In this document: piece after piece, positions 41,350-51,539 of the stretch
How the letters are laid out: each line of letters opens with the position of its first letter
Numbering within the stretch: the first letter of the stretch is position 1
Assembly (NCBI GenBank): GCA_965203835.1
Contig: OZ241919.1
Span: 4,402,001 to 4,466,000 of the forward strand
Source: CBDCFV01 sp965203835
GTDB lineage: Bacteria; Chloroflexota; Dehalococcoidia; Lucifugimonadales; UBA3495
Direction: 5' to 3'
Length of the DNA stretch: 64,000 nt
Made by a program: the position numbers and the translations under genes
The notes under the pieces: model-generated
The model's input: the letters and a program-made list of their open reading frames with translations, nothing else
Told to the model about the DNA's origin: nothing
The model's database searches: none

Positions 41350-44300
41350 ATGACCATCTTGTCAACTTCCACGCAATCGAACCTAGCCAAGTTCCAGGAC
41401 CTGCTTCGCGAGTTGTTCCAGTTTGACTGCGCCGACTTGGATTTCGGCATCTACCGGATAATGAACCATAAGCGGAATGCGGTGGAACGGTTCATCAGCG
41501 AACAACTCCCGGCCTCTGTCGCTGCCGCATTGTATGGTGGCCCGCTGGCCCAACAGGCCCAAGCCGACGATGCACTGGCGAAAGCGCGTCAGGCCGTGGT
41601 GGAGTCGCTGGGCGATACAGCTATCAACGCGGACGGCGAGCTAGCAGTTGCTTTTCGCAATGTCCCGGTGGGACAGACGTACTTGGAAGCTCAAGTCCGG
41701 GCCGCCGATGGCAGCCGCAGCCGCGACACGGTGGAAGCCGCCATATACAACAATCTTCACACCTTCTTCAGCCGCTACTACGACGAAGGCGACTTCATTT
41801 CCAAGCGGCGCTACTCCGGCAACCAGCGGTACGCCATTCCATACAATGGCGAGGAGGTCTATCTCCACTGGGCCAACAGCGACCAGTACTACGTCAAGAC
41901 CGACGAGCATTTCCGCAATTACGACTGGAAAGCGCCCAACGGTGTAGCCGTCCTTTTCCGACTGAAGAACGCCGACGTGGAGCAGAACAACCTCAAGGGC
42001 GACCGGCGCTTCTTCCTGCCCCACGTTTCCGAAGCGGCTTGGGATTCCGGCAGTGCCGCGATCACCATTCCCTTTGAGTACCGGCCCCTGACCGTCGTTG
42101 AAATTACCAAATACGGCAAAACCGGTCAGCAAGATAAAATCATAGAAGAAGCCCTCTCTGCCTTTCCGGAGCAACTGCGCGAGAACACCCGGGCAGTTGC
42201 CGCCCTGACCGGCGAGCGGCGGCACAACGGGAACAGGCCGGTCAGCTATCTGGAACACCACCTGCGCCAGTACGTCCGGCGCAACAACTCGGACTTCTTC
42301 ATCCACAAGGACTTGGCCGGGTTCCTCAACCGGGAACTGGACTTCTACCTGAAGAACGAGGTGCTGAACCTGGACAACCTGGCCGCCGCCGGTCAGAACC
42401 TGGCCGAAGGCTGGTTCCAGCAGATGCGCCTGACCAAGGCGGTGGGCGGCAAAATCATAGATTTCCTGGCCCAAATCGAAGGCTTCCAGAGGCTGCTCTG
42501 GGAGAAACGGAAATTCGTCACCGAGACTCATTACTGCATCACCCTGGGCAATGTTGACGCCGAGTTCTACCCGGAAATCTCGGCCAATGACGCTCAGTGG
42601 TCAGAATGGCGGGAGATTCTGGACGTTGACGGGAGCGATCAGAGTGAGGCGTTTCTGTCGGCGCATCCGACCTTGGTCTTGGATACCAAACACTTTGATG
42701 CCGAGTTTGTTGACCGCCTGCTCGCTTCATTCCACCATTTGGACGAGGTAACGGATGGGTTACTTGTCTACAGCGAGAACTGGCAGGCTCTCAGCATGTT
42801 GTCAGAACGCTATCGCAATGGAGTGGGATGTATCTACATCGATCCTCCATACAACACAGATGCATCTGCGATCCTTTACAAGAATGGCTACAAAGATTCC
42901 TCCTGGCTGGCCTTGATGCAGGACCGTTTGAGGGTCTCTACTCATCTATTGTTACAGGAAGGAATCTTGTGCGCAGCCATAGATGATATTGAACAGCCGC
43001 AGTTTCAGAAGCTCCTTGTCAATGTGTTTGCGCAGGGATCCAATTTAGGAACAGCTGTAATTCGCAGCAATCCAGCGGGACGCTCTACCCCTACCGGCTT
43101 TTCTTCTTCCCACGAGTACGCACTCTTCTTTGGCAATAGGCCATCTGCCAAAGTCGGACGCCTCCCGCGAACTGAGGCTCAGAACAAGCGCTACAAAGCT
43201 GAGGATGAAACTGGAAGCTATGAATGGGTGAACTTCCGAAAGCACGGAGGACTGAGTGCCTACAGAACGGTTCGGCCCAAACTATACTACCCCATATACG
43301 TTGCAAACTCCGGATATATTCGTGTGCCAGAATTAACTTGGGTGGAGTCAACAGAAGCCTACACGATTGAGGACCCGCCAAAGGGTGATGAATCGGTCGT
43401 CTGGCCTATTGATGATAATGGGGCAGAGAAACGGTGGAAGTGGGGTAAGGAGACGCTGGAGGCAAACGTGGCCGACTTCTGTGCTAGACCTAACAGAATC
43501 GGCGAGACGAACATTTACATGAAGTCTCGGAAGAAGGGAGATGGTGTTCTCCCATCAACCTGGTGGGATAAGAGGACTTATTCTGCCTCTGAGCATGGCA
43601 CAAGAGGCCTAATCAACATGTTTGGCAATGCTCTTGGCTTCTCCTTTCCCAAGGCTCCAGGGTTGGTTGAGGACTGCCTCCGTGCATCCGGTTGCGATGC
43701 GGATTCTCTGGCCCTCGATTACTTCGCTGGTTCCGGCACCACGGGGCACGCCGTTATCAACCTGAACCGGGAGGATGGCGGGGAGAGGAAGTTCATTCTG
43801 GTGGAAATGGGCCAGTATTTCGACACAGTGCTGCTGCCCCGCATCAAGAAGGTCACATTCTCACCGGAATGGAAGGAGGGCAAACCCCAGCGAGACGCGA
43901 CTGCGGAGGAGGCCGAGCGGTCGCCCCGGATCATCAAGTACCTCCGGTTGGAGTCCTACGAAGATGCTCTGGACAGCATTGAGTTCGACCAGGCGGGAGG
44001 GCAGTTGCCGCTACCGGACGCCGCGGAAGAATACCTGCTCAAATATATGCTGGCCTGGGAGACCAGCGACAGCGATACCCTGCTAAACCCCTCCAGGCTG
44101 ACCAGCCCCTTCTCCTACCGGCTGCGGGTCCACACCCACGGCGAGAAACAGGAGCGGACGGTGGACCTGCCGGAGACGTTCAACTACCTACTGGGTTTGA
44201 AGGTGAAGCAGCGGGAGGTGTTCGATGACGAGGGACGGCGCTACCTGGTGTTCCGGGGCGAGACCCGGGCTGCACCCGACCGCCCGGTCGCGGTCATCTG

Positions 44301-44478
44301 GCGGGAGACCGAGGGCTGGGCCGAGTCCGACTTCGCCCGGGATCGGGATTTCGTCGCCCGGCACAACCTTGCCGGGGGTGCCGACACGGTGTACGTCAAC
44401 GGCGATTCGGCCATCCCCGGCGCCAAGCCCATCGAGCCGATGTTCAAGGCCCGGATGTTCGCCGGCGTGAATGCCTGA
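41350..44478 (+). CDS. Large beta-class adenine/cytosine-N4 DNA methyltransferase (type III-like Mod)
   Basis: It methylates exocyclic amino groups of DNA bases. Motif IV, CIYIDPPYNTDA, is at about residue 495-506 and the AdoMet-binding motif I, LDYFAGSGTTGHAV, at about 788-801, so the order IV...I is that of beta-class enzymes such as type III Mod subunits. The target-recognition region lies between them. At 1042 residues it has an extra N-terminal domain of nearly 490 residues, opening LAKFQDLLRELFQFDCADLD and FGIYRIMNHKR, and a C-terminal domain of about 190. The helicase-nuclease gene follows after 29 bases; the pair acts as a restriction-modification system. Confidence 0.9.
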   Translation: MTILSTSTQSNLAKFQDLLRELFQFDCADLDFGIYRIMNHKRNAVERFISEQLPASVAAALYGGPLAQQAQADDALAKARQAVVESLGDTAINADGELAVAFRNVPVGQTYLEAQVRAADGSRSRDTVEAAIYNNLHTFFSRYYDEGDFISKRRYSGNQRYAIPYNGEEVYLHWANSDQYYVKTDEHFRNYDWKAPNGVAVLFRLKNADVEQNNLKGDRRFFLPHVSEAAWDSGSAAITIPFEYRPLTVVEITKYGKTGQQDKIIEEALSAFPEQLRENTRAVAALTGERRHNGNRPVSYLEHHLRQYVRRNNSDFFIHKDLAGFLNRELDFYLKNEVLNLDNLAAAGQNLAEGWFQQMRLTKAVGGKIIDFLAQIEGFQRLLWEKRKFVTETHYCITLGNVDAEFYPEISANDAQWSEWREILDVDGSDQSEAFLSAHPTLVLDTKHFDAEFVDRLLASFHHLDEVTDGLLVYSENWQALSMLSERYRNGVGCIYIDPPYNTDASAILYKNGYKDSSWLALMQDRLRVSTHLLLQEGILCAAIDDIEQPQFQKLLVNVFAQGSNLGTAVIRSNPAGRSTPTGFSSSHEYALFFGNRPSAKVGRLPRTEAQNKRYKAEDETGSYEWVNFRKHGGLSAYRTVRPKLYYPIYVANSGYIRVPELTWVESTEAYTIEDPPKGDESVVWPIDDNGAEKRWKWGKETLEANVADFCARPNRIGETNIYMKSRKKGDGVLPSTWWDKRTYSASEHGTRGLINMFGNALGFSFPKAPGLVEDCLRASGCDADSLALDYFAGSGTTGHAVINLNREDGGERKFILVEMGQYFDTVLLPRIKKVTFSPEWKEGKPQRDATAEEAERSPRIIKYLRLESYEDALDSIEFDQAGGQLPLPDAAEEYLLKYMLAWETSDSDTLLNPSRLTSPFSYRLRVHTHGEKQERTVDLPETFNYLLGLKVKQREVFDDEGRRYLVFRGETRAAPDRPVAVIWRETEGWAESDFARDRDFVARHNLAGGADTVYVNGDSAIPGAKPIEPMFKARMFAGVNA

Positions 44479-44507
44479 CACAACCATCCCCGCTTGAGGA
44501 ATGGACT

Positions 44508-47500
44508 ATGCCGCCGCGACGCCGCGCGAATAGAACCCAAGCGCCAACCAGCCAGGGATACGCTCGGTTGGAGGGAAAGCTGGCCCTGCTCGGCTGGCTG
44601 CACCGTCTGCTGGGGTACGACAGCACCCGCGCCTTATTGAAGGACATCAGACAACTCAACGAGGGATTCCCCGAGGACGAGCGCAGCCATATCAGCGTCC
44701 ACCTGGAAGCGCGATCCGATCGGATGCAGGGCCTAACCGTCCCCCATCTGCAACGCTACGACGAGAACATTCGCAAACACCTAGCGGCGATGAACCACGG
44801 CCGCACACAACCTATTACCCTGCGCTATTTCCAGCACCTCGCCGCCCTCTACACCGAAATCTACCTGGACTGGTACTTCAACCGGGCTGGGGGGCTGCTG
44901 CCTTCCCTGAACGAGTTCGTCTCCCAGCACAATTCCAACTGCGCCCCGGGCCAGCGATGGGACCAGTTCACGTCCAGCGACCTGTCCAAGCTGGCCTTCT
45001 GGATGGCCACCGGCGGGGGCAAGACCTTGTTGCTGCACCTGCACTACCGGCAATTCCTCCATTACAACCGGGGGCCTCTGGACAACATCCTGCTGATTAC
45101 TCCCAACGAAGGACTGACCCAGCAACACCTGGACGAACTCCAGGCGTCCAACATCCCCGCCGCGCGTTTCGACCTCAATGAACCGGGCAGTTTGCTGAGT
45201 CCACCGGGGACCGTGAGGGTCACCGAGATAACCAAGATTGTGATGGAAAAGAAGGGCGAAGGCGAGAGTGTTCCGGTAGAGGTATTCGAGGGTCGCAGCC
45301 TGATTTTCGTAGACGAGGGGCACAAAGGCTCCGGCTCAGAAGCTCAGGCATGGAGAACTGTTCGTAATGCATTGGGAGAGAACGGGTTTACGTTCGAATA
45401 TAGCGCTACCTTCGGGCAGGCCCTGGCTGCGGCGAACAACGATACGCTGCTCACGGAGTATGGCAAGGCCATAGCTTTCGACTACTCATATCGCCATTTC
45501 TACAACGACGGCTACGGCAAGGACTTTCACATCCTCAACTTGCAACAGGACAACGCTCCCGACCAGACCGATACTCTCCTGATGGCCAACCTGCTCTCCT
45601 TCTACGAACAGCAGCTCGTCTTCGCCGAACAGTGTATGGCACTGCGGCCCTACAACCTGTCTCGTCCTCTATGGACTTTCATCGGTGGGAGCGTCAACGC
45701 TGTTTACACGGAAGGCGGCAATCGGCGGAGCGACATCCTTACCGTCGTCCGGTTCCTGCATCGTGTTTTGAGCGAACCCGGCTGGGTTGTTGACACCATC
45801 GACCGGCTACTGAATGGCAAGTCTGGCCTGCTCAACGCAACTGACGGGCGGGACATATTCGAGGGTAAGTTCGACTACCTGCGCCGTCGTCCAACCGACG
45901 CCTCCACCGTGTACCAGGACGCCCTGTCCAAGGTAATGCACACCACTGGCAGCGGTGGACTGCAACTATGCGACCTGCGCGGCAGCGAAGGAGAGTTGGG
46001 CCTGAAAGCGGACGGCAGCGACAGCTACTTTGGCGTCATCTACATTGGCGACACCCCCGCGTTCAAGCGGCTGGTGGAAGCCGACGACGCCGGCATCGTC
46101 ATCGCCGAGGACGCCCTGCAATCATCCCTGTTTGACCGCATAAACGAACCTGATTCAACCGTGGAGGTTCTGGCCGGCGCCCGCAAGTTCATTGAAGGCT
46201 GGAATTCCTGGCGGGTGTCCAACATGGGCCTGCTGAACATCGGGCGCACCGAGGGCTCGCAGATAATCCAACTGTTCGGACGCGGCGTCCGCCTGCGAGG
46301 CCGGGATATGTCGCTGAAACGCAGTTCGGCCCTGAACGATGGTCCGCATCCAGACCACATCCGGCTGCTGGAAACTTTGAACATCTTTGCTCTGCGGGCC
46401 AACTACATGGCCCAGTTCCGGGATTACCTGGAAAGCGAGGGCATCAGCACCCAGGAATTGGTAGAGCTGCCGCTGTTCATCCGCCCCAACCGGGACTTCT
46501 TGGACAAGGGACTGGTCATACCCCGTCTTGACGAGGACAAGGATTTCTCCAGCCAGGAAACCGTGTTGTTGAAACACGATAGTAATGTTGGACCGGTTGC
46601 TGTGGTCATGTCAGCCACAGTGCAACAGATACAGAGTGGCCGAGACGGACTTGCAACCACGGGCGCCAGCTCAGGCAGTGAACTGGAGATACCATCGGAG
46701 AGCCTGGACCTCGTGGACTGGAACCGAGCCTACCTGGAGTTGCTGGAATACAAGGAAACTAAGCGGTTCAGCAACCTGCTGGTCCGGCAGGAACTGCTGC
46801 GTCCCATCCTGGAAGCGGGGAGGAAGGCGTACCTGCTGGATTCCGAGGAATCCGTAGTCATGCCCAAGAATCACGATGACCAGCGCAGGTTGCAGGAAGC
46901 TGTCACCCACATCCTCCGCAGGTACGCCGATATGCTCTATCGGCACCGACAATCCCGCTGGGAATCAAACCATCTGACCTACCGTCAACTGGACCACACT
47001 GATGGCAACTTCCGGTTCAACATCGGCGAACGCGAAGATGATGGAATGTACACGGTGAGGGTGCCAAGAGAGAAAATAGACCTCGCTCGTGAAATTGAAA
47101 AGCTGATTGCGGACTGCAATTGCCTATACCAAGAAGATCAAGGAGCCTTGCCAAGAATCCATTTCGACAGGCATCTCTACCAGCCGTTACTGGTGGAAGC
47201 TAACGGCATTACTTCAACGCCAACCGGCTTGCAGGAAAGCGAGAAGAGGTTCGTCGCTGACCTGAGAGACTACTGCGAGAGTACACCCGACGCCCTACCG
47301 GAGGGTGCTGAACTGTTTTTGCTACGAAACCTGGCCCGTAGCAAAGGCGTGGGTTTCTTTGAGAGTAGCGGCTTTTACCCCGATTTCATCCTGTGGGTCA
47401 AGAGCGAAGACGCACAGCGTATAGTGTTCATAGAACCGCACGGAATGCTAACCGCTCCGGCCTACATCAACGATAACAAGGCACGGCTTCACGAGAGGCT

Positions 47501-47708
47501 ACCCGGATTGGCGCGAGAAATCGCCAGCCGTTCCGGCAATCCCGAAGTGCAGCTCGATTCCTTCATCGTCTCGGCAACCAAGTACGAAGACTTGAGGAAA
47601 CGTTACGACAGCGGAACTTGGACAAGGGATGATTTCGCGGACAAGCACATCTTTTTCCAAGAACGTGGCGTCGAGTACGATTACGTAAAGCAAATCCTCC
47701 GTCGTTGA
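44508..47708 (+). CDS. DEAD/DEAH-box helicase-nuclease (type III-like restriction subunit)
   Basis: A 1066-residue SF2 helicase: motif I FWMATGGGKTLLLHL (about 166-180), motif II FVDEGHKG (about 267-274), motif III YSATFG, and motif VI QLFGRGVRLRG (about 583-593). A C-terminal nuclease-like domain (about 955-980) has FYPDFILWVKSEDAQRI and VFIEPHG, a PD-(D/E)xK layout with His in place of Lys. It uses ATP to move on or cut unmodified DNA, with specificity from the methyltransferase encoded 29 bases upstream. DEGH instead of DEAH is seen. The combination of large Mod and Res is related to, but larger than, classical type III systems. Confidence 0.87.
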   Translation: MPPRRRANRTQAPTSQGYARLEGKLALLGWLHRLLGYDSTRALLKDIRQLNEGFPEDERSHISVHLEARSDRMQGLTVPHLQRYDENIRKHLAAMNHGRTQPITLRYFQHLAALYTEIYLDWYFNRAGGLLPSLNEFVSQHNSNCAPGQRWDQFTSSDLSKLAFWMATGGGKTLLLHLHYRQFLHYNRGPLDNILLITPNEGLTQQHLDELQASNIPAARFDLNEPGSLLSPPGTVRVTEITKIVMEKKGEGESVPVEVFEGRSLIFVDEGHKGSGSEAQAWRTVRNALGENGFTFEYSATFGQALAAANNDTLLTEYGKAIAFDYSYRHFYNDGYGKDFHILNLQQDNAPDQTDTLLMANLLSFYEQQLVFAEQCMALRPYNLSRPLWTFIGGSVNAVYTEGGNRRSDILTVVRFLHRVLSEPGWVVDTIDRLLNGKSGLLNATDGRDIFEGKFDYLRRRPTDASTVYQDALSKVMHTTGSGGLQLCDLRGSEGELGLKADGSDSYFGVIYIGDTPAFKRLVEADDAGIVIAEDALQSSLFDRINEPDSTVEVLAGARKFIEGWNSWRVSNMGLLNIGRTEGSQIIQLFGRGVRLRGRDMSLKRSSALNDGPHPDHIRLLETLNIFALRANYMAQFRDYLESEGISTQELVELPLFIRPNRDFLDKGLVIPRLDEDKDFSSQETVLLKHDSNVGPVAVVMSATVQQIQSGRDGLATTGASSGSELEIPSESLDLVDWNRAYLELLEYKETKRFSNLLVRQELLRPILEAGRKAYLLDSEESVVMPKNHDDQRRLQEAVTHILRRYADMLYRHRQSRWESNHLTYRQLDHTDGNFRFNIGEREDDGMYTVRVPREKIDLAREIEKLIADCNCLYQEDQGALPRIHFDRHLYQPLLVEANGITSTPTGLQESEKRFVADLRDYCESTPDALPEGAELFLLRNLARSKGVGFFESSGFYPDFILWVKSEDAQRIVFIEPHGMLTAPAYINDNKARLHERLPGLAREIASRSGNPEVQLDSFIVSATKYEDLRKRYDSGTWTRDDFADKHIFFQERGVEYDYVKQILRR

Positions 47709-47888
47709 GATTGGCCGCTCGTAGGTGAAATGCGCGTTAATCAAGCCGAGACATGGCGGGGCACGTTCAGGTCTAATAGGAACAGCACCGTTACGCAGTG
47801 AGATGCTCAACGACACCCTCGGTGACACCCGTCCGCGCCTCCTTGGGGGCGAAGCGAACCCTGTAAATGAATTTCGGAGACTTATCCG

Positions 47889-50612
47889 ATGCCAGAGTTT
47901 GTGAACCGCAGTGAATCGAACTTGCTTGTTTTCATAAGCAGTCGGCAAACTCCCAATATGGACTACCCCCGATCGGAAGCCAAGAAAGCTGTCGATGCCT
48001 TTCCCAATTGTAGTGTGTGGGCATTCGAGGATATGCCTGCAAGTTCTCAGCAAGCTAGGGACTATTACGTAAGCAATGCTGCTGATGCGGATTTCGTCAT
48101 CTGGCTAGTCGGTGAGGAAACCACCAAGCCCGTAGTAGAGGAAGTCCACGCCTGCATGAGTGTGCGAGGCAAACTACTCGCGTTCTTGTTACCTGTGGAC
48201 TCCAGGGACGAAGTTACTAATCAACTGGTTAAGGAAGCGGGCGATTATGCTAAGTGGTGCGAGGTTGGTAGCCTAAACACGTTGGGAGAGCTAATCCGGG
48301 CGTCTCTTGCCGACGAAATAAATCGCCTGTTTCGCACTTCGTCTCCCGGGGGACGGGACCCTTTACTCAGACAATTTCAGCGAGAAAGTATCGCTAGATG
48401 TAAGAAATCACTAACCACACTAGGAGTAACCGACGTTGCAGCTGACGAGTTGGCAGAAGACTCAACGGTGGGCTACGGTTTGGCCCCTCCTGCCAGCGGA
48501 GTAAACAGGGTGGTTGGTGACCAAGGTGTGGGAAAAACCCTAGCCGTAGAGCGTCTTTTTCAGAAGGCCATTTCCACGGCCCTTGCTGATCGTTCTCAAC
48601 CGTTCCCCGTATTTGTTAGGGCCAGGGACTTGAATCAACCTGTTAGACAATACGTTGAAACTGTCGCCTCGGGCTACGCGTTCCCCGCTGTTCAGGGTGC
48701 TTTCGTTGTAGTTGACGGCCTCGACGAGGTCGGGACGGAAACGGCCAACCGCGTCCTTGATGATTTGGAGGTTTATGCGCTGGCTAACCCTAAAGTAACT
48801 GTGATGGTCACGAATAGACCATTGCCTTCCCTTCAGGATGTGGGGCACGAGATCGAAGTTCCCCGACTGGAAGAGCCTGAACTTCTAGCTTTGATGTCCA
48901 AGATAGCGCTCCGCAAAGTAGAAAGGAATGAGCTGCTGCATCTCCCACAATCCGTACAATCAGTTGCGAACCTTCCGTTGTTCGCGATTATGATTGGTAG
49001 CGAATTAGGCCGAGTCCCCGCAGTTTCTTGGGCAATGCCCAGTCAGCTCATGAGCCGGATCGCAGATAGAGCATTGAGGGAAATGGCCTCCCAACAGGAT
49101 GATGTGGCCGATCTATTACAGAAACTAGCAGTTGCGTCCGTGACCAACGGAAGCAGTGTGAACAAGGTGGAGATACATCCACGGCAATCCATGCGTAACT
49201 TGCTAGCGAACTCCCGTTTGGTCCACGAACAGGGAGACAAGGTTGACTTTGCTCTCCCGGTATTCAGGGAGTGGTTCGCTGCCCGCGCGATTGTCGAAGG
49301 CCAAGTCTCCCTAGATGATCTTAAGCCGGTCTCCGACAGATGGTTGATTCCTATAGGCATCGCTATTCATTCTGAGAACGAAACAGTTGGACTGTCATTG
49401 GCAGCCAATCTAGCGTCCTCTGATCCCGGGCTAGCCGGTCAAGTGTTCGAAGAGGCGGAACGGAGTTGGTTCACGCCTGATGCCAACAACCAGGAAATAC
49501 AAGGAACATACCTGGAAATTGGCGGGAAAATAAGAAGCGCGATGGAGAACTGGAGCAATGGCTTGGGGAAATTGATGCCAGCGATTGGTCCCGTGAAATC
49601 CAATGGCGAGGTGCGTACGCTCGGGATAGCAGTAAATTCCCGAATGATTTACACAAGTTGGTACTACGGTTCAGAAGCTCTGGAACCGGTAATTGATCTC
49701 CCAAGAAACGCTGGTTTTGGTTCCGGCAATTTCAATCCGGACTGGCCATCAGTTGCGTCGGTTGTAAAGCCACCTGCCAGGGTAGGGCCGTGGCTCATGA
49801 CCAAAATGATGCTTTCGGATTCTCTGTCCGAGATTCTCAAGTCTAGACGTCTTGCGTTAGCGTCGACAGACGCAGTCCAAGAACTCGCATACGAATTCGC
49901 CTGCAACCTTTCAGCACGGGGATTCTCGATCCCCGATTCAGCGGACATCCCAGAAGTTGTCGAAAACATGGATAGACATCTGTCGGACGTGTTCTCTTTG
50001 CGTGTCAATGGTTCCATATACCGGCACGACGAACTACACGCAATCAGGAATCAACTCGCCGAAATGTTGCAGGAGGGCGAAGTATCCATTGTGAATCCTT
50101 GGCCTGGTCCAGACCAAGCCTTCCCCACAGGTAGATCATCGTGGATGTGGTACGAAGAATTCACCGACCAACGACTATTGGAACGCACAACGGCGATATT
50201 CGAAGCTGCACTACGCATATACACCGCCATGGTGGATACCTGGTTCCATTGCTTTGGGGAAAGGCTTAAGTTGAATTCTATTCTCCCGGTCAAGTTGGAG
50301 GGCAGACTGGTGATCCCTTCATCTCCTAGAGCTTCATTTGATGGACCTGTGTTGACTTGGTGGCCACGCCCCGTCAGCAACAATGAACAGTCTCAAGTTG
50401 ACTTCGAGCTTGGAGCAAGAGATGACAGTACCCAAAGTCTGATTCGCGAAAGGGTCGAAATCGCTCGGTTGGAGGCTCTTGAGAACTCCGGCATCTTTTG
50501 GTCTTCCATGGGGCTTTTGCACCATGACGGTAAACGACCAGCAACTGAACTGGCACACCGCTGGTTAATTAGCGACTTGAAAGATATTGGCTGGACCGAT
50601 TTAATCACATAA
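47889..50612 (+). CDS. NACHT-family STAND NTPase with DUF4062/TIR-like N-terminus (bacterial NLR-like)
   Basis: A 907-residue protein with three parts. Residues 8-110 (NLLVFISSRQTPNMDYPRSE, then VSNAADADFVIWLVGEET) resemble the DUF4062/TIR-like domain. A STAND core follows with Walker A VVGDQGVGKTLAVERL (about 208-223), Walker B FVVVDGLDEVG (about 272-282) and VTNRPLPSL, then helical winged parts (SRLVHEQGDKVDFALPVFRE) typical of NACHT proteins. The last 350 residues are unrecognised and would be the sensor. Proteins of this design defend bacteria against phages by killing or halting the infected cell. It starts 180 bases after the helicase gene. Confidence 0.82.
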   Translation: MPEFVNRSESNLLVFISSRQTPNMDYPRSEAKKAVDAFPNCSVWAFEDMPASSQQARDYYVSNAADADFVIWLVGEETTKPVVEEVHACMSVRGKLLAFLLPVDSRDEVTNQLVKEAGDYAKWCEVGSLNTLGELIRASLADEINRLFRTSSPGGRDPLLRQFQRESIARCKKSLTTLGVTDVAADELAEDSTVGYGLAPPASGVNRVVGDQGVGKTLAVERLFQKAISTALADRSQPFPVFVRARDLNQPVRQYVETVASGYAFPAVQGAFVVVDGLDEVGTETANRVLDDLEVYALANPKVTVMVTNRPLPSLQDVGHEIEVPRLEEPELLALMSKIALRKVERNELLHLPQSVQSVANLPLFAIMIGSELGRVPAVSWAMPSQLMSRIADRALREMASQQDDVADLLQKLAVASVTNGSSVNKVEIHPRQSMRNLLANSRLVHEQGDKVDFALPVFREWFAARAIVEGQVSLDDLKPVSDRWLIPIGIAIHSENETVGLSLAANLASSDPGLAGQVFEEAERSWFTPDANNQEIQGTYLEIGGKIRSAMENWSNGLGKLMPAIGPVKSNGEVRTLGIAVNSRMIYTSWYYGSEALEPVIDLPRNAGFGSGNFNPDWPSVASVVKPPARVGPWLMTKMMLSDSLSEILKSRRLALASTDAVQELAYEFACNLSARGFSIPDSADIPEVVENMDRHLSDVFSLRVNGSIYRHDELHAIRNQLAEMLQEGEVSIVNPWPGPDQAFPTGRSSWMWYEEFTDQRLLERTTAIFEAALRIYTAMVDTWFHCFGERLKLNSILPVKLEGRLVIPSSPRASFDGPVLTWWPRPVSNNEQSQVDFELGARDDSTQSLIRERVEIARLEALENSGIFWSSMGLLHHDGKRPATELAHRWLISDLKDIGWTDLIT

Positions 50613-50684
50613 ACGAACCAGGGCTTAAGTCCCTTGATTGCGCGTTCAGTTCGGATCTAGGCAGACTTTCCGCGCAGTGGTCCG

Positions 50685-51497
50685 GTGAGATCAGTTGTGG
50701 CAAGGTCGGATGGCTCCTACATGGATAGACCCTTGGATAACCTCAAGCGAAATCAACGAAAGGGAAGCAAGCCCCGGTGCCACTGGCTGACTCATGGCGC
50801 ACCTAGGCAAGTCGCGAGTCGCTTGAACAAGCTGGCCGAGCCGTGGGGCGTCGTGTCCTCAGAAGACAAATGGATGCCACAGGGATTTGACGAAATTGAG
50901 GAAGCGCAGCTTCACCAGGAGCACAGACTATTGCCACTGCGGGATTGTAAGGCGCTGGGTGACTGGTGGTTGGAGAAACAGAGCTACGACTCCCAAACTC
51001 CGAATTGGGACATCGCAAGCACGTGCACGGTGAACGGCCACAAGGGGTTGCTCCTAGTGGAGGCAAAGGCGCATACCCAAGAACTGAAGGTAAGGGACCG
51101 AGTTGGAGGTAGTCATCGCAACCGCGCACGAATCGCCGAATGCATCAAGGAAACTAACGCAGCGTTAGCGAACCAGACAGGTTTCGACTGGGCGTTGTCC
51201 CATGAGCATCGCTATCAGATGGCCAACCGCTTTGCCTGGTCGTGGAAGTTGACGGACCTTGGCTATCCCATCATCCTGGTCTATTTGGGATTTCTCAAGG
51301 CGGAGGAAATGCGAAAAGGGAGGGAGCAAACTCCCTTCAACAACCACGCTGAGTGGAAAAGTCTCGTAAAGGCGCACAGCGAGCCATTGTTTCCTGCGGG
51401 CGTTTGGGACCGCCAGTGGATCATTCACGGTCAGTCATTCGTTCCGCGCATCTGCTCAATCAAGACAGCTTACGACGGGCCAATAGAGGAAGAGTAA
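50685..51497 (+). CDS. Predicted PD-(D/E)xK nuclease, downstream of the NACHT gene
   Basis: A 258-270-residue protein with TPNWDIASTCTVNGHKGLLL then VEAKAHTQELK: an Asp, a strand, and E-A-K, the active site of restriction-like nucleases. Other parts (LPLRDCKALGDWWLEKQSY, RFAWSWKLTDLGYPIILVYL) are unrecognised. The frame opens at GTG 50685; ATG 50721 is another possible start, and neither has a clear ribosome-binding site. It lies 72 bases after the NACHT gene and 42 bases before the metallopeptidase gene on the same strand. Confidence 0.68.
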   Translation: MRSVVARSDGSYMDRPLDNLKRNQRKGSKPRCHWLTHGAPRQVASRLNKLAEPWGVVSSEDKWMPQGFDEIEEAQLHQEHRLLPLRDCKALGDWWLEKQSYDSQTPNWDIASTCTVNGHKGLLLVEAKAHTQELKVRDRVGGSHRNRARIAECIKETNAALANQTGFDWALSHEHRYQMANRFAWSWKLTDLGYPIILVYLGFLKAEEMRKGREQTPFNNHAEWKSLVKAHSEPLFPAGVWDRQWIIHGQSFVPRICSIKTAYDGPIEEE

Positions 51498-51539
51498 AGA
51501 AGGGCAGTCGAAGCGAGATCTCAATCGGGGAAGGGCTAA

